A stretch of DNA of 64,000 nt from Holothuria scabra (GCA_037179385.1 CM074188.1:22585318-22649317), one strand, 5' to 3'. Shown: positions 1-13,040, counted from the first letter of the stretch. Made by a program: numbers and translations. Notes: generated from the sequence alone by a model not told the origin.

Positions 1-236
1 AATCTGTCTCCTTTGCAAAATTTGACTTTTATAGCCGACCCTCTCTCCGTGGCCGTCGTTATGTTCGTTTCCAAAGATGCCTAGCCTCCATAAATTCTCG
101 CCGTTGACGGAGTTGCTCTGTGAATCGATTTGAGCGACGAAGTCAGTTCTAACTGGGAGTTTTTGCCCAGGTCGATAATCACTGGGTGGATCCATGTTCC
201 ATTCAAATGATTCCACCTCCACCGTAACAACTTTAC
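1..236 (-). CDS. Secreted two-domain protein, copy A, exon 2 (cut by window edge)
   Basis: The minus strand from 236 to the window edge is open and encodes the start of domain A (motifs DYRPGQKLPVRTDF and LWRLGIFGNEHNDGHGERV). An AG acceptor lies at 238-237. The exon starts with GT, which completes the glycine codon left open by exon 1 at 2131, so the intron is phase 1. It aligns with exon 2 of copies B and C and retains the full A-run that is shortened in copy C. The rest of the exon and exon 3 lie outside the window. The family has no name I recognise; secretion is inferred from exon 1. Confidence 0.75.
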
Positions 237-1189
237 CTTTAGAAACAAAACCGAAAGCACATTAAGAATAACTTTATGTTTTTAAGGAATCGCCCTGTAA
301 ATGCAAAATGATGAAGTTCAAAATATTACACTTTCCAATGCTTTGTCATTCCTTTTTATTTTACGAACATCCATTAACAAGTTTTTTGTTTCGAAAAACG
401 GGAAGGTTTAGATTACAAATTTGGCCTACGAACGTAGGTTATTCAAGAAAATCTAAGTTTATCGACCGATAAGTCTTTTTGCAGTGAAAAACTTTGACTG
501 TTTCCAGGATAAACAGGTTGATAAAGATTTTCGGTGTCAAATGCTCACTGAGCCAAAACTTCTTGTTTGCTAGCTCATTTATCAAATGGTATTCACCACT
601 TTTTACAAACTCTAGTTACAGTTTTGAGTTATATCCAAGCCAATTCCTTTGGTAAACCTAGTTTTTACTGTGGAAAATTGATACACTTTTTACATAATTC
701 TGTATGGGAAATTCGATAAGCTCGAATACAGATCGAAATCTTCGTTTGGCTTGCGAATAATGCTAAAATCATGTGTAGGCCTAGTATCTGTTATTTTCAT
801 CATGCCAGTCTAGAATGTAGCCATACACAACAGACCAATGAAATTATTGACCTGCGCAATAGCCTCGTTAAATGCAAGGGCATTTTCTGTCGCCTTAATT
901 AGAACCTCACTCCCTCTCTCAATTGTTGTTCAACTCTATATATTATTCTCTCGTATTCTCAAAGCAGAAAGTTGCCAGAGACTATCTTCTGGAACTGAAA
1001 TCTTTGGAGTAGCTGGTGCCTAGGCTCCATTTTGAGACCTCAAGTCTTGTAGAATAGAATTCAAAGAAAAAACTTTTTCACAAGGCGCTACCCTATAAAT
1101 ACAAGCTATATCAGTTAACTTGGGATTCTCTATGTTAGAGATATTCACACTCTTAGAATGTGTACATTTGTATTCAAATATGTAAATTG

Positions 1190-1625
1190 CTTACTGCCTG
1201 AAGTGTTCTGTTACAATGTTAACACAGAAAAGTCCTCACATGTTCCGAACCCCACAAGAAATAATGCACTTTTTCAGTCAGCAGGCAAAACTCTAAACAT
1301 GAGAAACTACTGTTGAATAATTATTGTTACAAAACCTGGAGTGAACTTCCAAATGACATTAACCTTTCTTGACCTTATGCAACTTTTAAAGACAAAGTTA
1401 AATCTCATTTGATAGACAATTACTCTGTTTAAGTTTTACATCCTCTCTTTGCCAGTTCCTTCTAGCTTTAACACAAGTTTAGTGTTTTGTGTTCTTATGC
1501 TTTTATCTTTCTTTTTTCTAACTTTTACTTTCGCTAGCTATGATAAACATATCACTGTTTTTCTACCGTCCTGTTTATATCTCTACATTTCACGATGCAT
1601 CTTGTTTAACAAAACGAAAAACGAA
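1190..1625 (+). pseudogene. LINE-like reverse transcriptase C-terminus, decayed
   Basis: Translating across several frames gives fragments typical of the C-terminal tail of CR1/L2/RTE-type LINE polyproteins: a pattern like CYKTWxELPNDI followed by TFKDKVKSHLI, then a T-rich 3' end. Stops and frameshifts are frequent. It lies inside intron 1 of copy A in the opposite orientation to the gene. The identification rests only on this short motif, so it is tentative. Confidence 0.4.
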
Positions 1626-1663
1626 ATACACTGAACTGAACCAGTGGGCTGTACTGGTGTAAT

Positions 1664-1790
1664 GGTCTGAGGGTGGTGAGGTTGCTCACGTGTTGTCCTT
1701 CAGCGGACGTACAGCTTCTTCGGGAAGCTGTGTATAAGTCTGGTTTTACCGAACGGCTGCAGAGGGCGGTTGGGAGAACTTTAGAAAAAG
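1664..1790 (-). repeat. Dispersed repeat R1, copy 1
   Basis: About 125 bp homologous (with many substitutions) to segments at 34,320-34,450, 44,516-44,640, 50,520-50,648 and, partly, 25,461-25,545. Shared landmarks in the orientation of 44.5 kb are an AAAG-TCCTCCC start, GAGCCGTTCGGCGAA, ACTGCTTCC and GAAGAAGCT. Three of the copies sit in introns of the secreted-protein genes. No coding function is evident. Confidence 0.6.
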
Positions 1791-2130
1791 CATATGGAAT
1801 TTTCGAATTCAAGCATTTCTAAAAATACTTGCAGTCAGTCACTTGTGCGTGGTTTCTTTAAACTGCAGTTTAACAAGCAAAAGACTACCGACCGACCCAA
1901 GATAAAGATCCACTTCCGATATTTATCACTTTATCGTGGAGATAATTGCTTTATATAAGTGTAAAAGGTTTCCAACAAACTTAACACAGAAATTTTCAAA
2001 CGGTGAAGGATACGCCTACCAATTGAGAAGAATGAAAAGAACTGCACTTCTTAATAAGTAACATATTTCGTTGATAGAAGAAATCTCCTTAATATTTTGT
2101 GACCATTAAAATTTTGATATAAAGACTCAC

Positions 2131-2197
2131 CCTTTCGACGACGGCCGAGTACGGACGATGGAACTACCACCAGTAGTACAACGAACAAAAACTTCAT
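2131..2197 (-). CDS. Secreted two-domain protein, copy A, exon 1 (signal peptide)
   Basis: ATG at 2197-2195 opens a 22-codon reading frame: Met-Lys, a run of Phe/Leu/Val, then PSSVLG and the basic stretch RRRK. It ends in one base of a Gly codon before a consensus donor GTGAGT at 2130-2125. This is a classical signal peptide with a likely cleavage after VLG. The peptide is identical to that of copy C at 44,080. The frame also runs on in the intron but loses homology there, so the splice model is preferred. The upstream element matching the TATA box of copy C reads CATAAAAG here (2315-2308). Confidence 0.75.
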
Positions 2198-2239
2198 TTT
2201 CTGTGATGACCGGTCACAAAAACAGTTAATCATGTTCTT

Positions 2240-2870
2240 TCAGAACCACTCTGTCGATAATATCAACAATCGAATCCTGTCTGCCTGCAATCGGTGAAAA
2301 GTCTCAACTTTTATGGACTTGAAGTCGAAAAATTTCATGTAAAGTACGGTCATCAAAAAAATAAATAAAACTGAAATGGAAATGACATCATTCAGGATAT
2401 GACGTCGGTCTTCAGGCCTGCCAAGACAACGTAAGAGATTGTACATCTGGGCTTTCTTGTACAAGATCCCTTGGTATCCCTTCCATGGTTGCACCAGAAT
2501 ACAGTTTTATATCTTTTGAACTATGACATTGTAAATTCTGCAAAAGGGATATATTACTCATCTTTACGAAATACGATTCACCGCTTTTCAGCTTCCAGAC
2601 ATTGTTTAAAGGGTGCTGGGTTTACACGTAACATTTCCTGACATTTCGAGGAAATGCAATTTTCACTAGTTGGAGTTTATGACCTGGATCAAAGCCAATG
2701 GTCATAGAAATAAAATGAAATAAAATAAAAACAATACTACAATTCCTTTTAACGGAAAAGGGTATTGGGAATTTTCACAGCAGATACTGATGACCGGATT
2801 TTAGCAGCAAGATTTCTACTGGCTAGCAGGTGAACCTTACACCAATCGTACCTGCACCGTATCAATGAAA
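2240..2870 (-). promoter_or_regulatory. Upstream region of copy A, homologous to the copy C promoter region
   Basis: This segment aligns in inverted orientation with 43,480-44,070 upstream of copy C exon 1. Conserved blocks include GACGTCATATCCTGAATGAT (near 2395) and the TATA-box position. An apparent reading frame over 2240-2494 is not conserved as protein and is best read as shadow. Promoter function is inferred from position only. Confidence 0.5.
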
Positions 2871-3451
2871 TATTGCAAAGCATTGGCAAACTATGCCGTC
2901 AAATTGCTTGTCGGGTGTATAGTGCTACATTGTTGACCTCCAACCTTCTAACTGATATCAACGATTGGGACAGGTACGAAATCACCTGCCTGGTGAAGAC
3001 ACTCGTATCGGGGAAAGAAGAATGTGGGGTTATTACGGAAATGTTAAAGCGGCATCAAAGTAATTACTTAGTCACTATGTTACATTTGAAAGGCATTTTG
3101 CAATGAAATAAAGAAATACGCCCTTATGATCCTAGAAGTTAACAGTAAAATAATAAATTACGACCTCAATTTTTCAAGCCTCTTGCTCCATTAATTTGTC
3201 TTGAGCACCCATTCTCGTAGACATGTTTTTTTATATATCTAAATTTTCAACCTAAAAATTCACGTTTTCACTGCGGATGCTTTATCTTTTTTGTAACACC
3301 ATGGTCCGTGGTAGCTCCATGGTAACCCTAGCATTCCCTTTTGCTTTAAAATGCTATTTTTAATTGATTCCAACGTTTTGTTACCCTTATCCATTTTCCT
3401 GCCCTTACTTAAAATTGATACATGGGTCCAAATGGATATCTGGCCCATGTA

Positions 3452-3664
3452 TGGTCCAGATATGGAATTTGTACCTGTCTTAAACAAACTTTAGGCATAT
3501 CTTAACCGATATAACATAAAGGAGTATTGCCCATGTAAAATTTTTTATGGCTCAAATTTTATATGAGACAGATGTGATGCATATTAGGCTAATTCATATA
3601 CAGGCCATATAGGGACTTTATATCCGGGCAATATCTGGACCAGATATGGGAATTGTATCTGGTT
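3452..3664. repeat. Pair of ~30-bp direct repeats (CCAGATATGG motif)
   Basis: Two similar segments, 3452-3481 and 3636-3664, share CCAGATATGG followed by AATTTGTA-CTG or AATTGTATCTG. Inverted GGGCCAGATATCC-like words lie nearby. It could be the remains of a small MITE. Nothing else is recognisable between 2,900 and 4,240. Confidence 0.4.
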
Positions 3665-4246
3665 TTTCTAATTTGCATAATTCAAGAGTTCTCTGCATGT
3701 TTAATCCATGTCGGCACCAAAATTAATTACTGCGTCGAGCACCAGTAGCCTCGAAGAGCCAGCAAAGGCAAGGGCTCTCTTAACATTTCTAACAAAGTCT
3801 TATTTTCTTTATTTGAAGACGTTATCTTAGCTACCTAGTACTAAAGGGTAAAAATGCTTCAGAATCCCTCGGGTACTTTTTAATATATACACTGCATTGT
3901 GAATTTTAATTACAGTATTGGACAATATTCCAATATAAAAATTGTTGAGGGTTTGATAATTTTTTTACGTTTTACTTCCTTAATCATGAACAATGAAAAT
4001 GAGGGCTCTAAATTCTGACCACGTCTACAGTGAAAAGGCATTTGCATAAGTTGAACATGCTGAATATTAGGACAATGGCTTAAATGATAAGAGTAGGTTA
4101 AGTGATGATTTCTTTCGCTTTCCAAGGAGGCCCTGGTGTGGGAGAAGTACACAATTTTAACCGAAAGGTAGTGGTAATAAACTTTTTACATTTGGCATCC
4201 ATTTTTATAAAACAACATCTGAATTAATATGGTCATGTAAAACTTA

Positions 4247-4248
<2 letters not shown>

Positions 4249-4327
<79 letters not shown>
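4249..4327. repeat. (TA)n microsatellite
   Basis: An uninterrupted AT dinucleotide tract of about 79 bp. It precedes a decayed PLE fragment. Confidence 0.95.
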
Positions 4328-4330
<3 letters not shown>

Positions 4331-4394
4331 CGAAAGTGTTGTAGTAATAAATTCGATCATGAATTTTATACCGATCCAAGCATGATTTTTCATT

Positions 4395-5090
4395 ATGTGG
4401 TATCAGCTTGAACACCGCTTTCCCAACCCCAACAAAAGATCGGAAAGTTTCGCACAATGTCGCCATCACCGCACACGCAAGAAAGTCACTGACAGTCACT
4501 ATTATATACTTCATGAGAGCTTCCATCCTCCCCACCTTAAACATTCCATTGTCTTTAGCCAGTTCCTTAGAGATAAACGAGTATACTTTACCGGCAAAGA
4601 ACAGACCAACCATATGATTGAGCTAGCTTACCACTTTCTCAATCGGGGTTACCCCTCCAGACTTCTTTACGAACTTTTTGCTAAGGTCAGCCGCTTTGAT
4701 AGAAATAATCTTCTTAACTGTAGCTCTAAGGTCGAAGACATAAGATTAGCCATTGTGGTTACCTTCAGTCCCCAATTATCCCCCCCCCCCCTTGAAAGCC
4801 ATTAGGGACCCATACTGTCTCAGCCTCGACCTCACTCTCAGATACCTCTTTTCGAAACCCATGTTACAACCTTCAGTTAGATTTGCGCCGTCTCCTGGTA
4901 CACACCAAACTCAGTCCCTCCAGGGACACATCTACAGGCAAATCTTCGTGTGGCAACACACGCTGTAAAATGTGTGATCACATGATCACTGATCCCACGG
5001 TTTACCGTTCGTCCTAAGGGGGTGGAGTTATCCCTTAACCCTTACTCCTCCAACTCCTTCAGTGTGGTTTATCTGCTCCAATGTGCTAGT
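4395..5090 (+). pseudogene. Penelope-like element fragment (RT C-terminus and Cys linker)
   Basis: Plus-strand frames give HFLNRGYPSRLL and KVSRFDRNNLL, the region after the RT core in PLEs. Further on come an RDPYCLL-like stretch and CGNTRCKMCDHM, the Cys-rich linker that precedes the GIY-YIG endonuclease. Frameshifts and stops separate these pieces, and the endonuclease core itself is missing. It is similar to the fragment at 7,975. Family assignment follows known PLE domain order; activity is excluded. Confidence 0.6.
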
Positions 5091-5099
5091 CATAGTAGA

Positions 5100-6170
5100 A
5101 GGCGTGAGCGGGTAGGGGCCTTCCCCCCAATATTTTTTATGAGATTTTGGGGAGCATGGCCCCTCCAAAAACTGAATGTCGCTCAATAAATTTAAGTTGC
5201 TTTTATCACATTTCGGCTATTCTTTGGCTCAGTTATTATTTTTCAGAGTGCAAAAGTTTCAAAGCTTCTGATGGCTTCGCCCCCTGAAACCCAAAATTCA
5301 CGATAACCTGTAGGAGAGTTTGCTCAAACAGGTAAAAAAAAAGCAAGCTATCTTTTTTCTTCTCAAATCAGAGCCTTTAAAACATACTGAGCGAGGGGCA
5401 TATCCCTGCAGTCCCCATAGAGTGTCTCCAATGACACACATTTGCTCAGAAATAATGTTCCTTTTATGATTACTAATAATACCTATACAAAGGTTTTTTT
5501 ATTCCTTTAAGTCCACTAAAAAGCCCAAAATTTCAGAGCTTCCGGGGCCCTGTTGCGGGCCCCTGGACGCATATTGCCCGTGGATATTAAATAGAACTCC
5601 CTATTGATGAAAAGGCCCCAAACACTTTGGATCTCTTAAAAATGTCCTGTCTCAAGTTATCAATCACACATGTTTGGGTAGCTTCAACATTTTCGCTTTT
5701 CCCCCTAAAATCATTGTAAAGTATGTTTCTCCTTAATCAAATGCCATAGTACATCACGATTCCATTTTCGTCTCTTACCTCACCCTACTCTCGAATTTAA
5801 ATCATAGTTTAAAATCTTTTATGTGAATATGATTTGCGACCATTTTGGAGCCTATCAAATCACGTATATCGCTGAGCTTCCGGGGCTCCCCCCCCCCCCT
5901 TGAACTCTACCGGGGCTTCGCCCTCTCGACCCACGCGATGGGGTTTTGCGCTTCTCGCAAAACTGGACTCCTTGAGGCGTCACCATTATGTCAGCTGCAA
6001 AAACTTTTGGCCCACCTAATAAAAAACCTTCCGCCGCCTATGGTGCTAGATGACCCCACATGTTTACATTGGAGAATCCTCAACAACTTTCAGCCTGAGG
6101 TTCAACAACCATTAAACTAGCATTCGGAGTAATAGGTCGGGTTTCCCTCTGGCCGAACATTTCAATTTAC
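5100..6170. other. No recognisable gene; C-rich tracts
   Basis: This stretch has several C runs and repeated cggggc/cgcccc words of the kind common in invertebrate repeats. I found no coding signal. Confidence 0.5.
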
Positions 6171-7960
6171 CTAGCCCCCTAATCATTCACACTATCGGGG
6201 ACGAAAGGTTGGAAGGTCCCATTCTATTGAGGATACCGTGAAAAAGAAAAAATCCATTTCTTAAGTTTCGCATTCGGGCCCATAAGAACAGGTGGGACCC
6301 TAAAAGTCCCCCCCCCCCCATGACAATCAATTACAAAGGACCATCTCCCCAGTCATTTCGATCTTAAGTATCATTTTTGGAAACCTTCGATGTAAGTGAA
6401 TCGATTCTACAGTAATTAATTTTGACTTTGTTGGGACAAGTTCAAATGGGTCCATTTGGGTCCCTCATGGTCCATTTGGGCCCTTCTTAAGCGATAATGC
6501 CTCGAAAAATCGTTTCTTAAATTACATTTCTATGACCAGTGATGAGTGAAGGCTCTGCTTAGTTTAAGCACTTCCCCTTCTAAATGTTCTATGCGTTTTT
6601 GGTAGTCTTTCTCACGTGGCTCCAGGTTTTCCACACGATTTGTTAAGAACTCAAGAGCATGGTCAAAATTATTCTCTAGCGATTTTAGTTGACTCTGAAT
6701 GCTGGCCATATTCTTTCCCAATTTTTTCCTGCTTTTCTTTAGAGTCTCTTTAACAGACAGCAAAACATTTTGTGTGTAAGTTTCTTCTTCACTCTCACTG
6801 GCATCAGCCTGAGAGGCAGAGTCATGCGGTGAAGTTGCCGCCAGTAGCGCAGCCTGCTTAGAGCGAGTATTCATCATTGGCAAGGTTTGTTGGTTTTTTT
6901 ACGGTTGGTTTTAATTACTGGCAGATGCACGCTCCATTGATAGGTGGTAATAATTCAGTGATGTAGAGAAAAAGGCTACAAGTAGAAGCAACGAACTGTA
7001 AATGCCAAGTCCACTCACTAGCTAAAGACTTAGGCTGTCTCAAGCACTATTTCATGCAATGTGACAGCTACATTAGTATATGTGTAGTCCACACTAACCT
7101 AGAGAAAGATCTTCTTTCATCTTTGCAGTCTTATTTTCGGATCCTTACAGCTGAATACTTGAAGAGAGATTGTAAATTCCAAACAAAGATGACAATACAA
7201 GCAAAAACACTTCACCGCATGGTACAGAGAGACTGGTATATATCCTCAGGACATCACTATAAATCGGTATTTGTGAGGAAAGCCTTTCTCACGTGTGCGC
7301 TACTCGGCGGCCATCTTCTTTCTCCTAGTGGAGACGAAACGGTATCAGTTTCAGCTTTGTTCTCAAAAAGTGTAATTGAGACTCTTTTTGGGTTCCTGGT
7401 TGGGACCCTCTTATAGGACCATCTTTCCAATAATTTCGATCTTAAGTATCATTTTTGGAAACCTGCAATGCAAATGGATCGATTGTTGGTAATATTGACT
7501 TTGTTCTGACAAGTTCAAATGGGCACAATTGGTCCCTTTGTGGTCCATTCGGGCCCTTCTTAAACGATAGTGCCCCGGAAACTCTTTTCTTTAGTTACAT
7601 TTTTATTATCATTGATAAGTGGAGACTGAACGGAATCAGTTTCAACTCTGTTCTAAAAAGTGTAACTGAGACCCTACTTGGGCCCTACTTTGAGCCCTCT
7701 TAAGTGGTGAATGCCCCGGATTTCGTTTTCTTAAGTTTTCTGTTTCAATTAACTGGTTTTGGTACTTGCAGTGCTTTCTTTTATTTTGTTGATGTTCTCA
7801 AAAGTGAAATTGTCATTTGTGGGCCTTTTAGGGTCCCACCTGTTCTTATGGGCCAGAATGCGAAACTTAAGAAATGGGTTTATTTCTTAGTCACGGTATC
7901 CTCAATTGAATGGGACTTTCAAACCTTTCGTTCCCGATAGTGTAAATGATTAGTGGGCTA
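6171..7960. mobile_element. Non-autonomous inverted-repeat element with ~140-bp TIRs
   Basis: The left arm 6171-6309 (CTAGCCCCCTAATCATT...) pairs with the right arm 7822-7960 in inverted orientation at high identity. Inside the arms a direct repeat joins about 6341-6500 and 7411-7570, both carrying ATGGTCCATT-GGGCCC words close to the ends. The interior has one antisense reading frame (6530-6883) and no transposase I recognise. A target-site duplication was not clear, so the superfamily is unassigned. Confidence 0.65.
6530..6883 (-). CDS. Coiled-coil ORF1-like protein fragment
   Basis: A 117-codon frame starting MNTRSKQAALLA a few codons in. It has an acidic patch (ASESEEETYT) and then about 70 residues with heptad-like Leu/Ile spacing and many Lys/Glu, suggesting a coiled coil. 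Such short Ser/Glu-rich plus coiled-coil proteins occur as ORF1 of retrotransposons. It sits in antisense inside the 6.2-8.0 kb inverted-repeat element. No zinc knuckle or RRM is visible. The retroelement ORF1 call is inference. Confidence 0.35.
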   Translation of the reverse strand: MPMMNTRSKQAALLAATSPHDSASQADASESEEETYTQNVLLSVKETLKKSRKKLGKNMASIQSQLKSLENNFDHALEFLTNRVENLEPREKDYQKRIEHLEGEVLKLSRAFTHHWS

Positions 7961-7974
7961 GCTCCCTGACTAGT

Positions 7975-8625
7975 TTGACTGATGTTAAGTTTAGAGGGTA
8001 CCCATTTAAACGTTTAGACGAAACTTTTGAACGCGTCAGCTCCCTCGATCGAAATCAACTTCTCAAGTATAAAGAGGAACCTACCCAGAAGCGCATACCT
8101 CTAGTCATTAAACATCACTCTCTTCTAAAACCCCTACTTCGCAATATCAAATCGTCTTCATTGGTGCATTCTTCAGATTGATCCGGAAATTAAGTCTATT
8201 TTCCCCTTACCCCCCACCATTGCCCGCAAACGGCCGCGCAACATGCGCATCAGCAGAACCAGACCCCCTCCCAACTCCCCCAAAGGCAATCGACCTTGTC
8301 ATAAAAGTAGTTGGCAACTGTGTGATCTCGTCAACAAATCCACAAGTTACATCGACCCCTCTTCTGGTTTGCTCTCACCCCGGGTTCATTCAACTGTGAC
8401 TACCTCTATTGTGCCAAATGCCCCAACGGAGCTTATATAGGAGAAACTTGCGACAGATTTCATTTCAGATTTAACAATCATAAACACTCAATTAGACAAA
8501 TTAAGACCGGATTCCCTTGGCCGATTAAGTGTAAAAAACCTTTCAGTAGACCATCGGTAAACTTACAGTCTAGACAGACGAATGACGAATGGAAAACGGC
8601 TCAATTTGGCGAGTTGGCAATTTGA
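7975..8625 (+). pseudogene. Penelope-like element fragment (RT tail plus GIY-YIG)
   Basis: The plus strand encodes RGYPFKRLDETFERVSSLD and RNQLLKYK, then after stops CAKCPNGAYIGETCDRFHF and RFNNHKHSI, the core of a GIY-YIG endonuclease. The order RT tail then endonuclease fits PLEs. Several stops and frameshifts make it a pseudogene. It is a second copy of the type at 4,395, not its continuation, because both contain the RGYP segment. Confidence 0.65.
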
Positions 8626-8639
8626 GTACAGCTAAATCA

Positions 8640-11600
8640 GGCGCGGATGCAGACATTTCAAAAATGGGGGCTGAACTATAAGAATGCGGGGACGTACCAG
8701 TGGGGTACCAGGGATTTCTCTGAAGGGGGGTCATGCGGTGTGTTCAGTGATCGCCGGTGTGGGGAAGGGGGTTAAGGCCTTTGAAATTTTTTTGGCGTTT
8801 TCAAGGAACCTAGATACAAAATGGTGCAAGATTTTCGACTTTGATGGGAAAAGTGTTTAAAGTTGAATTGTGGTGGTTCATGAGGAATAAAAATGAAACT
8901 TCTGTGTCTTTACATCCAGCCTTATTTCATTTACGCTACCTTTCGAAGAAGAACTTGTCACAAAATTTGCATACATTTAGGAGTCAAAATAAAAGAGCAT
9001 CGATCGGTAGAGGTGAACGAGAGCATTTTAGTTTGCGGTTTTTTCTTGGCCACAAAACCTTATTCTGCCAAAAATTGTCTATGGAGCGCCAACATTGGTT
9101 GGCGCCGAGCGTAGAGAAGATTTTAAAAAATCAGACCCTGAGATGACCGGAAATAGGATTTTCTAGACTCATACCAAGGAGGTCCTACTTGTACAACCTC
9201 CTTGCTCATACGAAGAATCTAAGCAGTCTCTATCTTCGTTTGTCGTTTGAATTAACATGCTCACTTCGAAATAAGTTCGCGAACTGAAAGTGAACTGAAA
9301 AGCCATGGTCTAATGCCCCCGCCCCCCTTTCATACGCTACCGTTACGACGTACGGTAATTTTCTGCCTGAAATAACTGCGGAGCATCAACATCTGTTGAC
9401 GAGGAGCTTTCAGAAAATTTTGAAAAAATCACTACCACTCAGACAGCTGCCGGAAATTATGGGCGGTCAAAAGAGCAAAAAAGGCAAATGGCAAAATATT
9501 CATTTTAATTTCACAAATAAATTTTAAAGGTAAAAAATATCCCCCCTGACGAAAATTCTGACGACGCCGTTTCCCCTTCCACCACAAATTGTGAAAAAGT
9601 CCCCCACACTTACATATGATTCCCTTTCCCAACCTCTTAACTGATTGTTTGGTGGCCGAGAGTTGTTAGCTAATAACACCTCCCTGATCAACTCAGACTG
9701 CCCACTGATATGCGTACTGCCTTTCTAGATGCTCCTCAACACAGAGAGTGTATGGCTGTAAGCAAGTCTTCGCGATGGCTTTAACTGGTTTTACGGGTTT
9801 GGATATCTAATGCGCTTTCCAAGCATATATAAAGAGATAGGTGTTCTGAATGCATCAACGACGTAGGCCTACTTGAAAAAGAAATCAAAATCAACCCACA
9901 GCCCAATTACTCGTTGTCAACGTCAACAAGTATACACAGGGGCTTCAATTCTCACGTATCGCATCACAATTAACACTTTCAAAATACATGAATATTGTAA
10001 GATGTGTTTTATGTTTCTCCGACATGGTTGTTTTAGATCGCTGTCCATCTATACCAGGGATATGCATGTGGGTCTTGGCACATTGGTCAATCTAACGGGG
10101 TAGGATGGGGGAAAGGGGTGACGGTAAGACGCCACCTAATATACATCTATAACTGCTTCACTGGGGCCACCTAGATGGCCAGAGCAAACTGATTAGGTCC
10201 AAAAGTTTACACACCCCTGCTCTAAAACAAAAAACACCACCGTTGGCAAATGAGACAAGACTAACGTGCTGACAGCCACTAAATACATTGCACACGTGGA
10301 CTGACGTGCGACTGTGTGAACATAGTCAGTCGGCAACGCTCATCACCTGATGACATATTGCCGGTAGCTATTCACATTATTTAAATCTTGTTGTTGTGGC
10401 CAGGGAGTTACAGCTACCTGTTGCGGCCCGAGGGCAAGAGGGCAGGAAACTAGTAGATAGCCCATTCACCCGGACTTAATATCATACGAGTTCGTGTATC
10501 TGGATTTGTGTTGTGATGGAAAGGATGAGCCTCAAGTAGCCCCCTTGAATTTACTCGAAGATAAACTTTATGCCTTTATTTTAGTGTATAATTGCTTCCG
10601 TGAAACTCGTCCACGAAAATCACATGAGAGGTAACTCTAATGGTTTTCTGGGAAGGTATTTTCTCGGCCATGAGTCAATTCACCTTGACTAAATCATGTA
10701 AAAAGAAAGGTAAAAAAATGCTGGTTTCTTTTTTTGATTATTTTTTAATTCTATTTCACTTTGTCGATCACAAACGTCGTAGCCAGTCTATTTTTGTGAA
10801 AAATGAAATATTTCTGTCTTCTACATTTCTGGCTGGACCAGTTTAGAATCCACACACAGAGCTCCACCAGTAAGTTGGCGTGGAACTCATCCTGAGAAAA
10901 TTTCTGGAAAAAGTCATGGCCGGGAATGACATTTCGCTTTTGTAAGAACAATCTTACAAGTCGTAATTTTGAGCTTTGGTTTGCAATCAGATCTCAAAAT
11001 CAAAATAAGTAAATTGAAAGATGATTAGAAAAAATCCAGATAAAATGCCTCACCAACATTTTCCGTGCAAACGTTTCAGGACTAAATACTGACATACAGT
11101 TAAATGGTCTCGTGTGATGTGTCATACTTGGTAAATGACACCTCCTCCCCTTGTATTCCTCGACTTATCCCCTCCTTCACACGAAATATGGGAAGGCCTA
11201 CCTTTGCACTTTATTAGGCTAATTTCTGATCATTTTGCACTTTTCACTTTGTATTGAATTAAATATTTCATTGCAGAAACGAGTTCAAAATTCTACTTAA
11301 ATTCTGCTAAGAAGCACAGGGAATGTCATTTTCGACTGTATAAGAGCTGTTAGACCAAAATCTGTCCTGCTTTTTCGTGTTACTTCGTGACGCACTTCGA
11401 AGTCTGATTGAAAAAAATACGAATCGATGGCAAAAGATGAAATAATAACCCATGCAATTACCACAAGCGATCCGTTCAGCCTATGGATCAAGAAAAAATA
11501 ACTAAAAATATCCCTTTAAATTCAAAATCTGGCGAAGGTGAGATAGACACACAACTTCCACGTTTTAAGTAAACTTTTCATCCAACAGCACTAAAACTAC

Positions 11601-13040
11601 AGCTGCAGCCTCTAATCAGGTTCCAAAGGCACTTTAGTTATCTGAAATGCGCTTTAATGTTAAATTTATGAAAAATTAAACAAACTTTAATGTTATTTTG
11701 GGTACGCGGGACTAAAACCGGTAAAAAGATGTGGAAAGAAAAAGGACACTTTTTCGCGAACGAGGAACTGTTTGTGTCCCTGCTACGTCGGTTTCGCGCG
11801 TAACGTTAACTGCGAATGAGTAACTCGAGCTGGATACCGATCCAAATTGTATAATCTGCGTCACTCCGATCTCTGAAAAAAGAATAATACCCTTCAACCC
11901 ATCTAGTATCATTTTTGTATCGAGAAACGACGAAATCTGGAAGATAAACAATACGAATACGGGCGAGAATGTCACCAAGCTTTATTTCGTGTAATGGGTT
12001 CTAATAGGCACTGGCATCTGGGAGTGTGTTGGTTCTCAAGTTATATGGAATAGTTGTAGCTTTAATTCTGTTTCGCAGTAATTTACGTGCTATTTGAAAA
12101 TCCTAAACCGCTAAAAAGATTACTTAAAATTTGGTGGTCGATCTGTTGTTAGCGGTCGGGAACGGCTTCCCTTCCGAAAAATATCGAAATTCGTGTACTA
12201 AATTTTCTGGTCCCAATATATGAGCCAGCTCTGAGCTCAGTAGTGCCAAACTGAATACGGTACACTGACCACATTTTGTACAAGCCATCAGCCCTTTCCC
12301 GATGAAATGCTTGTTACGACACTCGACGAAGTAGCCATGCATGCATTAAAATTTTGATCTTTCTGGCACAAAATCTCATCAGAAATTCCTGTCCCTGGAG
12401 ACTGGGTGTCATGACATGGCCGATAGCTTTAGACAGGGGCAGGTCTTTCAATAGAAAATCGCAATTCAGACCTTGGCATCTTTCATGCTACTAGTCGTAG
12501 ACCTTTCAGGTGGGGCTTGGGGGACTGCACTCCTCGCAGAGCAGGGGAAGTGCTTATATCAGGGCACTGACATTTACATGTATTTAAGGGCAAGTGGTAG
12601 CCTGTAGTAGTCAGTTCGGCCTGCAGCGGACCGTGTTGACATAGGGCCGGGCAAAATAGGACTTAAAAAATATTCAGTTCACGGCAAACAGGATCCACCT
12701 CTTCCCGTACTTGGCCTACGCCTTTGTGGATTTTTTTAAATGACGGTACCCGATATGTTTTTTTTTTTTAAATATATCAACTTGAAAATTTTTACCTTCT
12801 ATTTCCGCATTTTTAATCTTAGTTTCAGTTGAGCATAACTTTACTAAAGCTGGACCGACTTCCTTGGTTCAAGATCATTTGGTGTCTAATTATGACTGAA
12901 TTCGATTCCGTCAAAAGTCAGATACAAATCAACCCTTGAAACTCGTTTGAACTTGGTGCGGGTGCGGTAAAGATATACGGAAGGTCACTGCAAGCGCTAC
13001 TCTGGATTCGATGTCCCGCATGCGGTGTGAATGAGAACAT
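8640..13040. other. Long stretch without recognisable genes
   Basis: No coherent coding region was identified. Short repeated words TTTTGAAAAA-TC plus CAGACAGC-CGGAAAT occur near 9,411 and again near 25,145, with a weaker copy near 9,117, so part of 8.6-9.7 kb is probably repeat-derived. Open frames at 11,297-11,491, 11,712-11,978 and 12,124-12,342 (minus) carry no domain I can name. Confidence 0.5.

Noticed and set aside
4233..4613. Long Ile-Tyr repeat reading frames through TA tracts (also 36.7, 37.2, 47.1, 48.4 and 60.8 kb)
   Set aside because: They are the translation of (TA)n microsatellites, open on both strands, and not genes.
11297..11978. Possible exons with hydrophobic stretches on the minus strand
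   Set aside because: No consistent splice frame and no recognised domain.
12124..12342. Cys-rich peptide (CRNKHFIGKGLMACTKCGQC) recalling TNF-receptor repeats
   Set aside because: Only one short motif, no signal peptide, no convincing splice acceptor, no neighbouring repeats.
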